NCBI GenBank assembly: GCA_023426435.1
Contig: JAFAAS010000197.1
Span: 1-64,000 of the forward strand
DNA: 64,000 nt
Direction: 5' to 3'
Origin: Verrucomicrobiota bacterium
GTDB lineage: Bacteria; Verrucomicrobiota; Verrucomicrobiia; Opitutales; Opitutaceae
The translations under genes and the position numbers were made by a program. The notes beneath the pieces are model-generated. The model was not told the origin of the DNA, did not search any database, and was given only the letters and a program-made list of their open reading frames with translations. Shown piece by piece: positions 27,292 through 35,441 of this stretch. Numbering within the stretch: position 1 is the first letter of the stretch; each line of letters starts with the position of its first letter.

Positions 27292-30200
27292 ATGTCCGCC
27301 AAACCACGCCCGCCCATCCTGCGCAGCGTCAAACGCCCTGACGCCCTCGCCGCCCTGCGCACCTGGCTCGCGCGCCACCCCAACTTCATCCGCGAGCGCG
27401 GCGCCGATTACCACCGCCGCCACGCCGTCAAATCCATCCGCGCCGCCGCCGACCACTACGTCGAAGCCCGCGTCCAAGGCTCCGAATCCACACCTTACAT
27501 CACCACGCTCTTCTACACCCGCGATCGCTGGTCGTCCGATTGCACCTGCCCGTTCGACGGCGATGTCTGCAAACACGCCCACGCCACCGGCCTCGCCTGG
27601 CTCGAACACGTCGCCTCCGGCGCCCTCGACGGCGCCGATCCCGCCCGCGTATCCGAAAATCCACCACCGCGCGAACTCCCCGCCGAGCCTCCGCCGCTCT
27701 CCTTCCGCCAGCAATGGACGCCCGTCCTCGCCTCCAAACTCGGCCGCCTGCTCACCGACACCGAACAACGCCAACTCGACGATCTCGCCGCCCTCTTCAA
27801 CGAATTCGTCCAAGCCAACCAAACCCTCTACCCCGGCGCCCTCCTCCGCCACGGCTTCGACTACACTCCGCCGCCCGGCGCCCCGCTCTACAAACCCGCG
27901 TATTCAGGATGGTGGGACGCCTCCACCGCCCCGCGCGATCCATGGGCCCTCTGGCAATACATCGCCCACGACTACGAGCTGCACGATCGCCCCATTCCTG
28001 AAGCCTTCCGCCCGCTCACCAACACCGCCGCCATCCGCACCGCCATCGCCGAGCGTCTCACCCAGCACGAGCTCGCCGCCTGGCAACGCGCGCTCGCCCT
28101 CGCCGAAGAATCGCCCACCGCGCAAACCCATCCCGCCCTCTCCAACGTCACCGGTCTGCGCGCCCGCGTCCACCCCGCCGGCGGCCTCGTCATCGAAACG
28201 CGCACCGCCCCCGCCAAATCCTGGAAAACCCCCACGCGCCCTTGGTTCGTCGCCTTGGGCTCCACGCGCCCCAGCGATTTCGAACACCTCACCCCGCCCG
28301 AAGCCGCCCTCGGCCTCGCGCTCGCCGCCGAAGTCCGCGCCGGCTTCGAACCCACCAGCCCGCGCCAACCGCTTCCCGCCGAAATCACCACCGCGCTTTT
28401 CCGCACCCGCGCCGCGCGCGACGCCTTCGTCCTCCCCGACAGTTCTCATTTCATCGTCCAACCCGAGCCTCTCCTCCTCGACGCCCGCGCTTCTTCCGAT
28501 TCCCCCGATCGCCTCGAACTCCGCCTCGCCGCGCCCGACGGCCGCGACGCCTCCCGCGCCGTCCTCCTCACCGCCCGCCCACAACCGCTCTACCTCTTCG
28601 ACCAAAAGATCTGGCGCGGCCCACCGCCCACCCCCGACACCCCGCTGCCCGCCTCCGCGCTCGGCGACCCGAAACTCATGTCGCGCCTCCGCGCCGCCGG
28701 TCTCCGCCTCCCGCGCGAATTCGAACAAAACATCCGTCGCATCCTCCTCCGCCCCCACCTGAAATGCTGGCTCGCGCCCACGCCCGGCGACGACGATGCC
28801 CTCGAGTTTCACGCGCAACTCACCGCCCGCGATCCCGACTTTCCTTTCGAACAACACTACACGCCTTCTGGCTGGCAATGGACCTCCGCCGGCGCTCCTC
28901 CCCCGCGCGGCCCCACGGATCCAATTCTTGAATACGACCTCTCCGCCGCGCACGCCGCCGCCGATCGACTCGCCGACTTCCGCCTCGACTGGCGCCCGTG
29001 GGAAGCGGACTGGGCCCGCGCCGTCACGAAAAACTTCCCCGACGAATTCGTCGCCTGGCACGCCTCGCTCCCACCCAACCTCCCCATCGACGCCTCCCCC
29101 GGCCTCGCCAGCCTCCTCGGCCCCCCGCTCCGCGGGCGTATCGAGTTTTCCGCGACACCCGCGCCCGAATCCGCCGGACGCGACTGGTTTAACCTCACCG
29201 CCAAGCTCAGCGTCAAAGACACCAAACTCACGCCCGACGAACTCGCGCTCCTCCTGAAAGCCCGCGGCAAATGGGTCCGCCTCAAACGCCACGGGTGGCA
29301 ACGCCTCGAAATCGAACCCGCCGACGAAGCCTCCACCGCCGCCCTCGACCGCCTCGGTCTCACCCCCGACGACGTCCTCGCCGACGGCCGTCCCGCGACG
29401 CATCGCATTCACGCGCTCCAACTCGCCGCCGAAGCCGACCTCCTCGAAGCCCAGGACGCCCGCCTCGCCGCCTCGCTCCGCGAACGTATCCAAACGCTCG
29501 CTACCACTCCCCCGCCGCCCGTTCCTTCCGAGCTCCGCGCCACGCTCCGCCCGTATCAAGAAGAGGGATACCACTTCCTCGCCCATCTCGCCGCTCACGG
29601 TCTCGGCGGCATCCTCGCCGACGACATGGGCCTCGGCAAAACCGTCCAAACCCTCGCCTGGCTCCTCCACGCCTCCCAGCAAAAATCCATCGAAAACCCC
29701 CACCGCCCCGCAGCCGAAGCCTCCCCTCTGGAGAGGGGTGGCGCGCAGCGCCGGGGTGTGTCGCCCACCGAAACGGCCCCATCCGCCGCCCCCTTCCGCG
29801 CCCTCGTCATCTGCCCCAAATCCGTCGTCCACACCTGGCAAACCGAAACCACCCGCTTTGCCCCCACGCTCAACCCCGCCATCTTCAACCCTCTCCGCCT
29901 CGGCGAACTCGCGCACTCCGCCTCTCATCTCTCATCTCTCCACCCTCAACTCCTGGTAGCCAACTACACCCAACTCCGCCTCAACGCCGGCTGGTTCCGC
30001 GCCCAAGCCTGGGACGCCGTCATCCTCGACGAAGGCCAGTTCATCAAAAACCCCAACAGCCAAGTCGCCCAAGCCGCCCGCGCCCTCCGCACGCCGCACC
30101 GTTTCGTCCTCACCGGCACCCCCATCGAAAACCGCCTCACCGACCTCTGGAGCCTCTTCGCCTTCGCCCAACCCGGCCTCCTCGGCACGCTCGCGTCCTT

Positions 30201-31026
30201 CCGCCGCCAATACGACCAACCCAACCCCGCCTCGCTCGCCCGCCTCCACCGCCGCATCCGCCACTTTCTCCTTCGCCGCACCAAAGCCCAGGCCGCCCCC
30301 GATCTCCCGCCGCGCACCGAGGACGACCTCGTCGTCGAACTCGAGGGCGAACAACGCAAACTCTACGACGCCGAACTCAAACGCGCACGCGCCCAACTCC
30401 TCGGCATCTCCGACAACCGCGAGCTCATCGCCGTCCGTTTCAACGTCCTCGCGAGCCTCCTCCGCCTCCGCCAAATCTGCTGCCATCCCGCACTCGTCGA
30501 TCCCGCCCACCGCAATCTTCCCAGCGCCAAACTCGATGCCCTTCTCGAACGCGTCGAAGAACTCCGCGACGAAGGCCATCAGGTTCTCGTCTTCAGCCAG
30601 TTCGTCGAAATGCTCGAGCTCATCCGCCACTGCCTCGACCGCCACGGCATCGCACATCTGATGCTCACCGGCTCCACCGAAAACCGCGCCGAGCTCGTCG
30701 AACGGTTTCAATCCGACAAATCCAAAACCGTCTTCCTCCTCTCGCTCAAAGCCGCCGGCTTCGGCCTCAATCTCACCGCCGCCAGCTACGCGATCCTCTA
30801 CGACCCGTGGTGGAATCCCGCCGCCGAAGCCCAGGCGATCGACCGCACGCATCGCATCGGCCAGACGAAACCCGTCATCGCCTACCGCCTCCTCGCCGAA
30901 AACACCGTCGAAGAAAAAATCCGCGTCCTCCAACGCGACAAAGCCGCCCTCGCCAGCGCCGTCGTCCAGGAAGAATCCCTCGCCAGCATACTCGACCTCG
31001 ACTCCCTCCGCCAAATCCTCGCGTAG
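27292..31026 (+). CDS. SWIM-domain SNF2-family helicase
   Basis: A 1244-aa Swi2/Snf2 DNA translocase. The SWIM zinc motif is DCTCPFDGDVCKH (Cys84, Cys86, Cys93, His95). After a long middle region the ATPase follows: ILADDMGLGKTVQT (around residue 780), motif II as DEGQ rather than DEAH/DEAQ, LTGTPIENRL, VFSQFVEML, and the end block DPWWNPAAEAQAIDRTHRIG. ATG 27292 is preferred to the earlier TTG. An unusual feature is about 40 extra residues just after motif I (SPLERGGAQRRGV and flanks), encoded by a palindromic repeat. SWIM-SNF2 proteins are common in bacteria; role probably in DNA repair or chromatin-like remodelling. Confidence 0.9.
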   Translation: MSAKPRPPILRSVKRPDALAALRTWLARHPNFIRERGADYHRRHAVKSIRAAADHYVEARVQGSESTPYITTLFYTRDRWSSDCTCPFDGDVCKHAHATGLAWLEHVASGALDGADPARVSENPPPRELPAEPPPLSFRQQWTPVLASKLGRLLTDTEQRQLDDLAALFNEFVQANQTLYPGALLRHGFDYTPPPGAPLYKPAYSGWWDASTAPRDPWALWQYIAHDYELHDRPIPEAFRPLTNTAAIRTAIAERLTQHELAAWQRALALAEESPTAQTHPALSNVTGLRARVHPAGGLVIETRTAPAKSWKTPTRPWFVALGSTRPSDFEHLTPPEAALGLALAAEVRAGFEPTSPRQPLPAEITTALFRTRAARDAFVLPDSSHFIVQPEPLLLDARASSDSPDRLELRLAAPDGRDASRAVLLTARPQPLYLFDQKIWRGPPPTPDTPLPASALGDPKLMSRLRAAGLRLPREFEQNIRRILLRPHLKCWLAPTPGDDDALEFHAQLTARDPDFPFEQHYTPSGWQWTSAGAPPPRGPTDPILEYDLSAAHAAADRLADFRLDWRPWEADWARAVTKNFPDEFVAWHASLPPNLPIDASPGLASLLGPPLRGRIEFSATPAPESAGRDWFNLTAKLSVKDTKLTPDELALLLKARGKWVRLKRHGWQRLEIEPADEASTAALDRLGLTPDDVLADGRPATHRIHALQLAAEADLLEAQDARLAASLRERIQTLATTPPPPVPSELRATLRPYQEEGYHFLAHLAAHGLGGILADDMGLGKTVQTLAWLLHASQQKSIENPHRPAAEASPLERGGAQRRGVSPTETAPSAAPFRALVICPKSVVHTWQTETTRFAPTLNPAIFNPLRLGELAHSASHLSSLHPQLLVANYTQLRLNAGWFRAQAWDAVILDEGQFIKNPNSQVAQAARALRTPHRFVLTGTPIENRLTDLWSLFAFAQPGLLGTLASFRRQYDQPNPASLARLHRRIRHFLLRRTKAQAAPDLPPRTEDDLVVELEGEQRKLYDAELKRARAQLLGISDNRELIAVRFNVLASLLRLRQICCHPALVDPAHRNLPSAKLDALLERVEELRDEGHQVLVFSQFVEMLELIRHCLDRHGIAHLMLTGSTENRAELVERFQSDKSKTVFLLSLKAAGFGLNLTAASYAILYDPWWNPAAEAQAIDRTHRIGQTKPVIAYRLLAENTVEEKIRVLQRDKAALASAVVQEESLASILDLDSLRQILA
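29717..29762 (+). repeat. Palindromic repeat inserted in frame in the SNF2 gene
   Basis: Contains the perfect palindrome CCCCTCTGGAGAGGGG (29723-29738, with TGG/CCA centre) followed by GGCGCGCAGCGCCGGGG, a layout typical of REP-like elements found between genes in other bacteria. Here it is read through as coding sequence (ASPLERGGAQRRGVSP) between ATPase motifs I and Ia. Confidence 0.6.
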
Positions 31027-31086
31027 CGGCGGACCTCCGTGCCTGCCGCCTCCTCTTTTCAGCTCCCGTAACATTTTCTCAATACA

Positions 31087-31410
31087 ATGCCGAATCCCTC
31101 CTGCCCCGCCTGCACCCTCGACGACGTGCTCAGCCACTCCGACCATTGGGAGTGCGCCACCTGCGGACACGAATGGCCCAAAGACGCGCCCGCCGAACAA
31201 GCCCGCATCGTCAAAGACGCCCACGGCAACGTGCTCACCGAGGGCGACACCATCACCGTGATCAAAGACCTGAAACTGGGCGGCTCGCAGGTTTTGAAAG
31301 CCGGCTCGAAGGCCAAAAACATCCGCCTCGTTGACGGCGACCACGAGATCGCCTGCAAAATCGACGGCGTCTCTCTCGCGCTAAAAGCCTGCTTCGTCCG
31401 CAAAGCCTAA
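31087..31410 (+). CDS. phnA: PhnA/YjdM family zinc-ribbon protein
   Basis: A 107-aa protein with an N-terminal zinc ribbon (CPACTLDDVLSHSDHWECATCGHEW: two CxxC pairs) and the C-terminal PhnA domain (VLTEGDTITVIKDLKLGG, GSKAKNIRLVDGDHEIACKI). Full length for the family. Despite its historical name it is not needed for phosphonate use in general, and its biochemical role is unclear. It stands alone, 60 bp after the SNF2 gene. Confidence 0.92.
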   Translation: MPNPSCPACTLDDVLSHSDHWECATCGHEWPKDAPAEQARIVKDAHGNVLTEGDTITVIKDLKLGGSQVLKAGSKAKNIRLVDGDHEIACKIDGVSLALKACFVRKA

Positions 31411-31417
31411 CCGGTGG

Positions 31418-31474
31418 AGCCCGGCGTCCCGCCGGGCTTGATCGAAGGTAGCGCGAGCCGTCCCCGGCGAGCCG
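31418..31474 (+). repeat. Abutting hairpin and dispersed GGTAGCGCGAGCC element
   Basis: A perfect 9-bp stem AGCCCGGCG / CGCCGGGCT at 31418-31438 is followed at 31447-31474 by the second copy of the 28-bp element first seen at 10565-10592 (27 of 28 identical). Both sit just after the phnA stop, and may serve as 3'-end structures. Confidence 0.6.
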
Positions 31475-31580
31475 CGCGCAGCGCGCCAATCCTCCACCGC
31501 GCACGACAACGCCTCGCCATCCCCAGATTGCATGCTCGCCCGCAACCTGCCGCGATCGACGCACCGCTTTGTCGCACCCC

Positions 31581-32075
31581 ATGTCCGCCGTCCTCCCCCA
31601 TCTCACCCGCCCCCACCTCAGCGCCCGCGATCTCGCTTCCTTCTACACTCACTTTCACGCCGACCCCGACTTCATCTCCGATCTCATCGCCGCGCTCGAT
31701 CATCTCGACCCCGATCTCACCCACCGCGCCTTATCTCTTCTCACCAAAACCGCCCGCAGCTCGCCGCTCCCGACGCCCGATCTCGCCCGCATCGTCGACC
31801 GCCTCGACGCCTCCGACCACTGGCTCCACCGCCTCACCGCCTGCCAGCTCCTCTCCGCCCAACCGATTCCAACCGAACTCGGTGACGACGTTTTCCCTTT
31901 TCTCCAACGCTGCTTCACCGACCGCCGCGTGATCATCCGCGCGTGGGCCCTCACCGCGATGCTCTCTCTCCGCCGCGACCCACGCTTTCGCCCCGCCGTC
32001 GCCGCCGCACTCCGTCTCGCGCGCCGCGATCCAGCGAAATCCATGCAGGCCCGCCTCCGCCAAATACTCCCCTGA
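31581..32075 (+). CDS. Small HEAT-like helical protein
   Basis: A 164-aa soluble protein; ATG 31581 is preferred to an upstream TTG at 31569. The sequence forms several amphipathic helix pairs (ALDHLDPDLTHRALSLLTK, DDVFPFLQRCFTDRRVIIRA, WALTAMLSLRRDPRFRPAVA) that resemble HEAT repeats. The C terminus is basic (ARRDPAKSMQARLRQILP). No signal peptide or catalytic motif. Function unknown; possibly a protein-binding scaffold. Confidence 0.6.
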   Translation: MSAVLPHLTRPHLSARDLASFYTHFHADPDFISDLIAALDHLDPDLTHRALSLLTKTARSSPLPTPDLARIVDRLDASDHWLHRLTACQLLSAQPIPTELGDDVFPFLQRCFTDRRVIIRAWALTAMLSLRRDPRFRPAVAAALRLARRDPAKSMQARLRQILP

Positions 32076-32140
32076 TCGAAACGCTCGTCGACTTCGCGGC
32101 TGAACGCTCCTTCACGCGAATCCAAACCCAAGCAGGTCTA

Positions 32141-32212
32141 GAACCACGAACAGACACGAATTCACACGAATCCTGTCTCTCATATTCCTGCCCCGTCGTG
32201 TCCATCCGTAGC
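32141..32212. repeat. Phrase-type palindromic repeat
   Basis: Left arm GAACCACGAACAGACACGAA with continuing CACACGAA rhythm, right arm CGTGTCCATCCGTAGCTTA. It has the same phrase layout as segments at 16221-16278, 38198-38227 and 49207-49259. Situated in the 285-bp gap between 32076 and 32360. Confidence 0.5.
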
Positions 32213-32284
32213 TTACCCAAAGCTCTACACGAAAGCCGCGCCGCTTTTCTCCCGACCGCCTCCTCGATTTCCCCCCAAGCAATT

Positions 32285-32305
32285 TTGTAATACATTATAT
32301 TACAA
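32285..32305. promoter_or_regulatory. Palindromic operator candidate TTGTAATA-n5-TATTACAA
   Basis: Perfect 8-bp inverted repeat with 5-bp spacer, AT-rich in GC-rich surroundings, 55 bp before the start of the membrane protein gene at 32361. It overlaps TATA-like sequence, so it may be an operator on the promoter for the 32361-33946 gene group. The regulator is unknown. Confidence 0.5.
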
Positions 32306-32360
32306 CCCCCTCCACGCTTCGAATTGCGCAACTTTCCGCCCCTCCATGTGTAACTAAATC

Positions 32361-32777
32361 ATGCCCGCTCGCTTTCCCACCCACGCCGACGATCTCTCGA
32401 ACCTCCGCCGCTATCTTCTTCGCGCCCTCTACTTCCTGAACTTCGCCCTGCTCGGCCTCGACGTCTGGCCCCAAGTGCTTCGCGGCTCCCCCGGCTCCAC
32501 GCCGGTCGAAACCATCGCCCTCAGTTGGTGGGCGACCTTGTCACTCCTGAGCGTTCTCGGCCTTCGCTATCCCGTGAAGATGCTTCCGCTGCTCCTCGCT
32601 CAATTTACCTACAAGGTCGTCTGGCTCGCCGCCTTCGCGCTGCCGCAATGGTCCACCCTCAGCGACAACAACCTCACGCGCGCGATGCTCATCGGCCTCG
32701 TCATCGATCTGCTCGTGATCCCTTGGTCCTACGTCGGGCGACACTTCCTTCGCGAACCCGCCGAACGTTGGCTCTAA
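32361..32777 (+). CDS. Small integral membrane protein
   Basis: A 138-aa protein with about four membrane segments: LLRALYFLNFALLGLDVWPQ, IALSWWATLSLLSVLGL, MLPLLLAQFTYKVVWLAAFA and AMLIGLVIDLLVIPWSYV. The family is not one I can name. Resembles small DUF membrane proteins with conserved YKxxWL in helix 3. First of three small genes possibly controlled by the palindrome at 32285-32305. Confidence 0.65.
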   Translation: MPARFPTHADDLSNLRRYLLRALYFLNFALLGLDVWPQVLRGSPGSTPVETIALSWWATLSLLSVLGLRYPVKMLPLLLAQFTYKVVWLAAFALPQWSTLSDNNLTRAMLIGLVIDLLVIPWSYVGRHFLREPAERWL

Positions 32778-32846
32778 ACACCCGCGCCTTTGACACTTCC
32801 GCCCGCCCCGTCGCACTCTCGCGCCGCTCATTTCCTGCGCCGCGCG

Positions 32847-33602
32847 ATGCACGAGCTCAAACCCGACCACTACCTGCAACAACTCCAACCGCTGCGCATC
32901 CCCGCCGGCTGGACCCTCGGTTGGAACACCTTCCAAGCCATCGAAATTCCTCCCGACGGCTTCGCCGGCTCCTCACTCCTCTATCTTCTACGCCACGACC
33001 GCCGCCTCGTAGTCGACGTCGAGTGGCGCCCCGAATTCGATCCCAACGGCCACTACCACTACTACGTCCAACGCAACCCGCTCCGCACCGACGAGCCATC
33101 CGACCTGAACGACGACGTCCTCGACTCGTCGGAGTCGCGCTCCCGCGACGACGTCGTTCGCTGGCTCGACACCTGGCTCGCCCGCGGTCTCGTCGACGCA
33201 CCTCCACCCGACGCGAGCGACACTCCGCCCGAGCAGCTCCATCCGCTCCGCATCTCCTCCGGCTGGGCCATCCATCGCAACAACATCACCATCACCGCGC
33301 CGGCTGCCCCTTCCGCCCCCAACGCACTCCTCTTCCGCGCCATCGCCGAACAACGCCGCTTCCGCCTCGACGTCCTCCGCCAATCCGAACCCAGCGGACA
33401 CCCCAGCTACGTCATCGAACTCCTCTACGCTCCTTGGCCCCGCACCGACCGCGGCCGTCGCCGCCAGGACGTGCCGCTCACGTTCGACACGAATAACATT
33501 CGCATCATGCACCGTTTCGTCACCACCGCCTACGACGAACTCGTCCGCTACCTCGAAGCCTGGCTCTGGCGCGCCTCCAGCTGGGCCGTCGAAGGAAACT
33601 AA
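32847..33602 (+). CDS. Hypothetical protein with an internal tandem duplication
   Basis: A 251-aa soluble protein from ATG 32847 (the frame also has a TTG at 32790). It consists of two related halves: LQPLRIPAGWTLGWNTFQAI ... DVVRWLDTWLAR and LHPLRISSGWAIHRNNITIT ... ELVRYLEAWLWR. Each half has a beta-strand rich middle (LVVDVEWRPEF / FRLDVLRQSE) and a closing amphipathic helix. No catalytic residues are evident. Looks like a duplicated small alpha/beta fold, perhaps an immunity-type or binding domain; that is inference. Confidence 0.65.
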   Translation: MHELKPDHYLQQLQPLRIPAGWTLGWNTFQAIEIPPDGFAGSSLLYLLRHDRRLVVDVEWRPEFDPNGHYHYYVQRNPLRTDEPSDLNDDVLDSSESRSRDDVVRWLDTWLARGLVDAPPPDASDTPPEQLHPLRISSGWAIHRNNITITAPAAPSAPNALLFRAIAEQRRFRLDVLRQSEPSGHPSYVIELLYAPWPRTDRGRRRQDVPLTFDTNNIRIMHRFVTTAYDELVRYLEAWLWRASSWAVEGN

Positions 33603-33616
33603 ACGCCGCTCCACTC

Positions 33617-33946
33617 ATGGCGCACTGTGATCGATGCTCGAAGCCCGACGCTCACGCATTCGGCAACGAATGGCTCTGCGTCGATTGCTATCAACAAACC
33701 GCCTCGTCCTGCGCCGGCAGCTGCGACTCCGACGTTTCACCCGAGCCCGTCACACCCGCCCCTCCGCTTCCCGCTTCCGCAGCCAACGAAACCTTCCGCG
33801 TGAATCCAAATTGCTGCTACAGCGCCTGCCCCCGCTGCTCCTCACTCCGCCGCCTCCGCGAGTTCCAATCCCGCTTCCCTCACGACTGGCCGCAACGCCT
33901 CCGCGGCCTCCCCCGCATCGTCGCCCTCGCCCAACAAGTCCGCTAA
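33617..33946 (+). CDS. Cys-rich putative zinc-binding protein
   Basis: A 109-aa protein. The N terminus has a treble-clef-like pattern CDRCSKPDAHAFGNEWLCVDC (CxxC-x14-CxxC). A Pro/Ala-rich linker with a CAGSC pair follows, then a second cluster CCYSACPRC. The C terminus is basic (RFPHDWPQRLRGLPRIVALA). Probably binds two metal ions. Starts 14 bp after the previous gene. Function unknown. Confidence 0.6.
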   Translation: MAHCDRCSKPDAHAFGNEWLCVDCYQQTASSCAGSCDSDVSPEPVTPAPPLPASAANETFRVNPNCCYSACPRCSSLRRLREFQSRFPHDWPQRLRGLPRIVALAQQVR

Positions 33947-34030
33947 AAACAAAACGCGCTCCCTCATCGCGGAACGCAGCCTGCCCGACGGGCCGCGACG
34001 AGCGTCAATGCGCCCTCCGCCGCTCACCCC

Positions 34031-35308
34031 TCAATCCATCCCTCGCTCCAACTTCGCCCGCAGTTCCCCCACCCTCACATCGCATTCGTGCGCCAGCGCG
34101 TTCAACTCCCGCTGCACCTCCGCAACCCACGCCGCCTCGCCCAATCCTTCCTTCGCGCAAAACTCCGCCGCCAGCAGCGCATCCGCCAAATAACTCCGCG
34201 CCTTCTTCAACCGCACGATCACCCCCGCGCAAAACGCCACCTCCGGCGGCCACTCCGTGCCATTCAGCGCTCCGGCCAGCTTCGCCGACGCCTTCATCGT
34301 CGCCGACGCGAGATCGACCAACGGATGCTCCTCGCCCGCATCCTGCGCCACCCACCCGCGGTCCTCCGGCTCGCTCATCAACCGCACCGTCAACTCATGC
34401 GCTCGCTCCGCCACCGGATGCTTCAACTCCAGCACCCGCTCGACTTCCGGATCCGGATTCGCCGCCGCCTCCTCCGCCGCGCAATTCATCTCCTCAATCC
34501 ACTCGTTTCGCTTCGCCTCCTCCTCCGGCGTCAACGGCACCTCCCCGCGCTCCTTCCTTCGACGCTCCAACTCCTCCTCCATGATCGCTTCGAAATCCGC
34601 CTCCTCTCCTTCGCGCTCCATCCGCGCCTGAATCCGGTCCAGCAGCCGTTGATGCTCCTCATCCATCCGCTCCGCCTCCTCTTCACTCATTGGCTTCTCC
34701 GATTGCCACGCTGAATCGTCCTCCTCCGTTTCGTCGCGCGCTTCTTCGATTTCCTCAACCTCCCCGCCTTCACGCGCCTTCTCCGCCGCCATCGCCTTTC
34801 CGAGCTGCTCGAAAAATCCGCCCATCGCCTCCGCATTCGCGCGCCGCTGCACCTCCTCTTCCGCCTCCGTCATTTCCCACGTCGCCTCCGGATCGATCGT
34901 CAACCGATAGCTCGCGCTCTCGATCACCACGCGGCCATTCGGCGTGCTGAACCACTCGAGATAAACGCTGTTCCCCCAATGCCACGGAAACGGCTTTCGC
35001 TGCTTATACAGTTCCATGAACTCCTCCATCGAAACCTCCGGCACCCTCACTTTCCGCGACGCCGTGAAGTCGCCCACCACACCGGTCTGCCGCCGCGCCA
35101 TCCGCTCCACGTGTTCCACGGCCTTCGGCTCCGGATTCACAAACTCCAACCGCCGCCCCGCCAGATCCCGCCACGCATTTCCCGCGAGCTCCAACTCCAC
35201 CGGCGCATCGTGTCCGACCAGCCAGATTTTTCCCGTCACCCGCCCGCGCTCACGATTATCGATCTCGCCACGAATCACCGCCTCGTCGATGCGCCACGCC
35301 ATGCGCAC
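34031..35308 (-). CDS. Acidic coiled-coil hypothetical protein
   Basis: A 425-aa protein. The N-terminal 130 residues look like a mixed beta domain (WRIDEAVIRGEIDNRERGRV, GKIWLVGHDAPVELEL, VYLEWFSTPNGRVVIESAS). Residues about 140-290 are very rich in Glu, Arg and Ala with heptad-like spacing (EEEAERMDEEHQRLLDRI, EEELERRRKERGE), a likely long coiled coil. The C-terminal part is helical (SATMKASAKLAGALNG, VIVRLKKARSYLADALLAAE). No signal peptide. A start three codons on, at MAWRID, is equally possible. Function unknown. Confidence 0.6.
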   Translation of the reverse strand: MRMAWRIDEAVIRGEIDNRERGRVTGKIWLVGHDAPVELELAGNAWRDLAGRRLEFVNPEPKAVEHVERMARRQTGVVGDFTASRKVRVPEVSMEEFMELYKQRKPFPWHWGNSVYLEWFSTPNGRVVIESASYRLTIDPEATWEMTEAEEEVQRRANAEAMGGFFEQLGKAMAAEKAREGGEVEEIEEARDETEEDDSAWQSEKPMSEEEAERMDEEHQRLLDRIQARMEREGEEADFEAIMEEELERRRKERGEVPLTPEEEAKRNEWIEEMNCAAEEAAANPDPEVERVLELKHPVAERAHELTVRLMSEPEDRGWVAQDAGEEHPLVDLASATMKASAKLAGALNGTEWPPEVAFCAGVIVRLKKARSYLADALLAAEFCAKEGLGEAAWVAEVQRELNALAHECDVRVGELRAKLERGMD

Positions 35309-35441
35309 AGCGTGCGCTTTGCCCCGCCGCTGGCAACTCCGCCCCGTGTCAAATACAACGTTCTATATATCGATCTTTCATTAACACGTCGTCCTCTCGC
35401 GCCTTCTCGCCGCGCACCTCCGCCCTCGCGCCCCAACGCGA

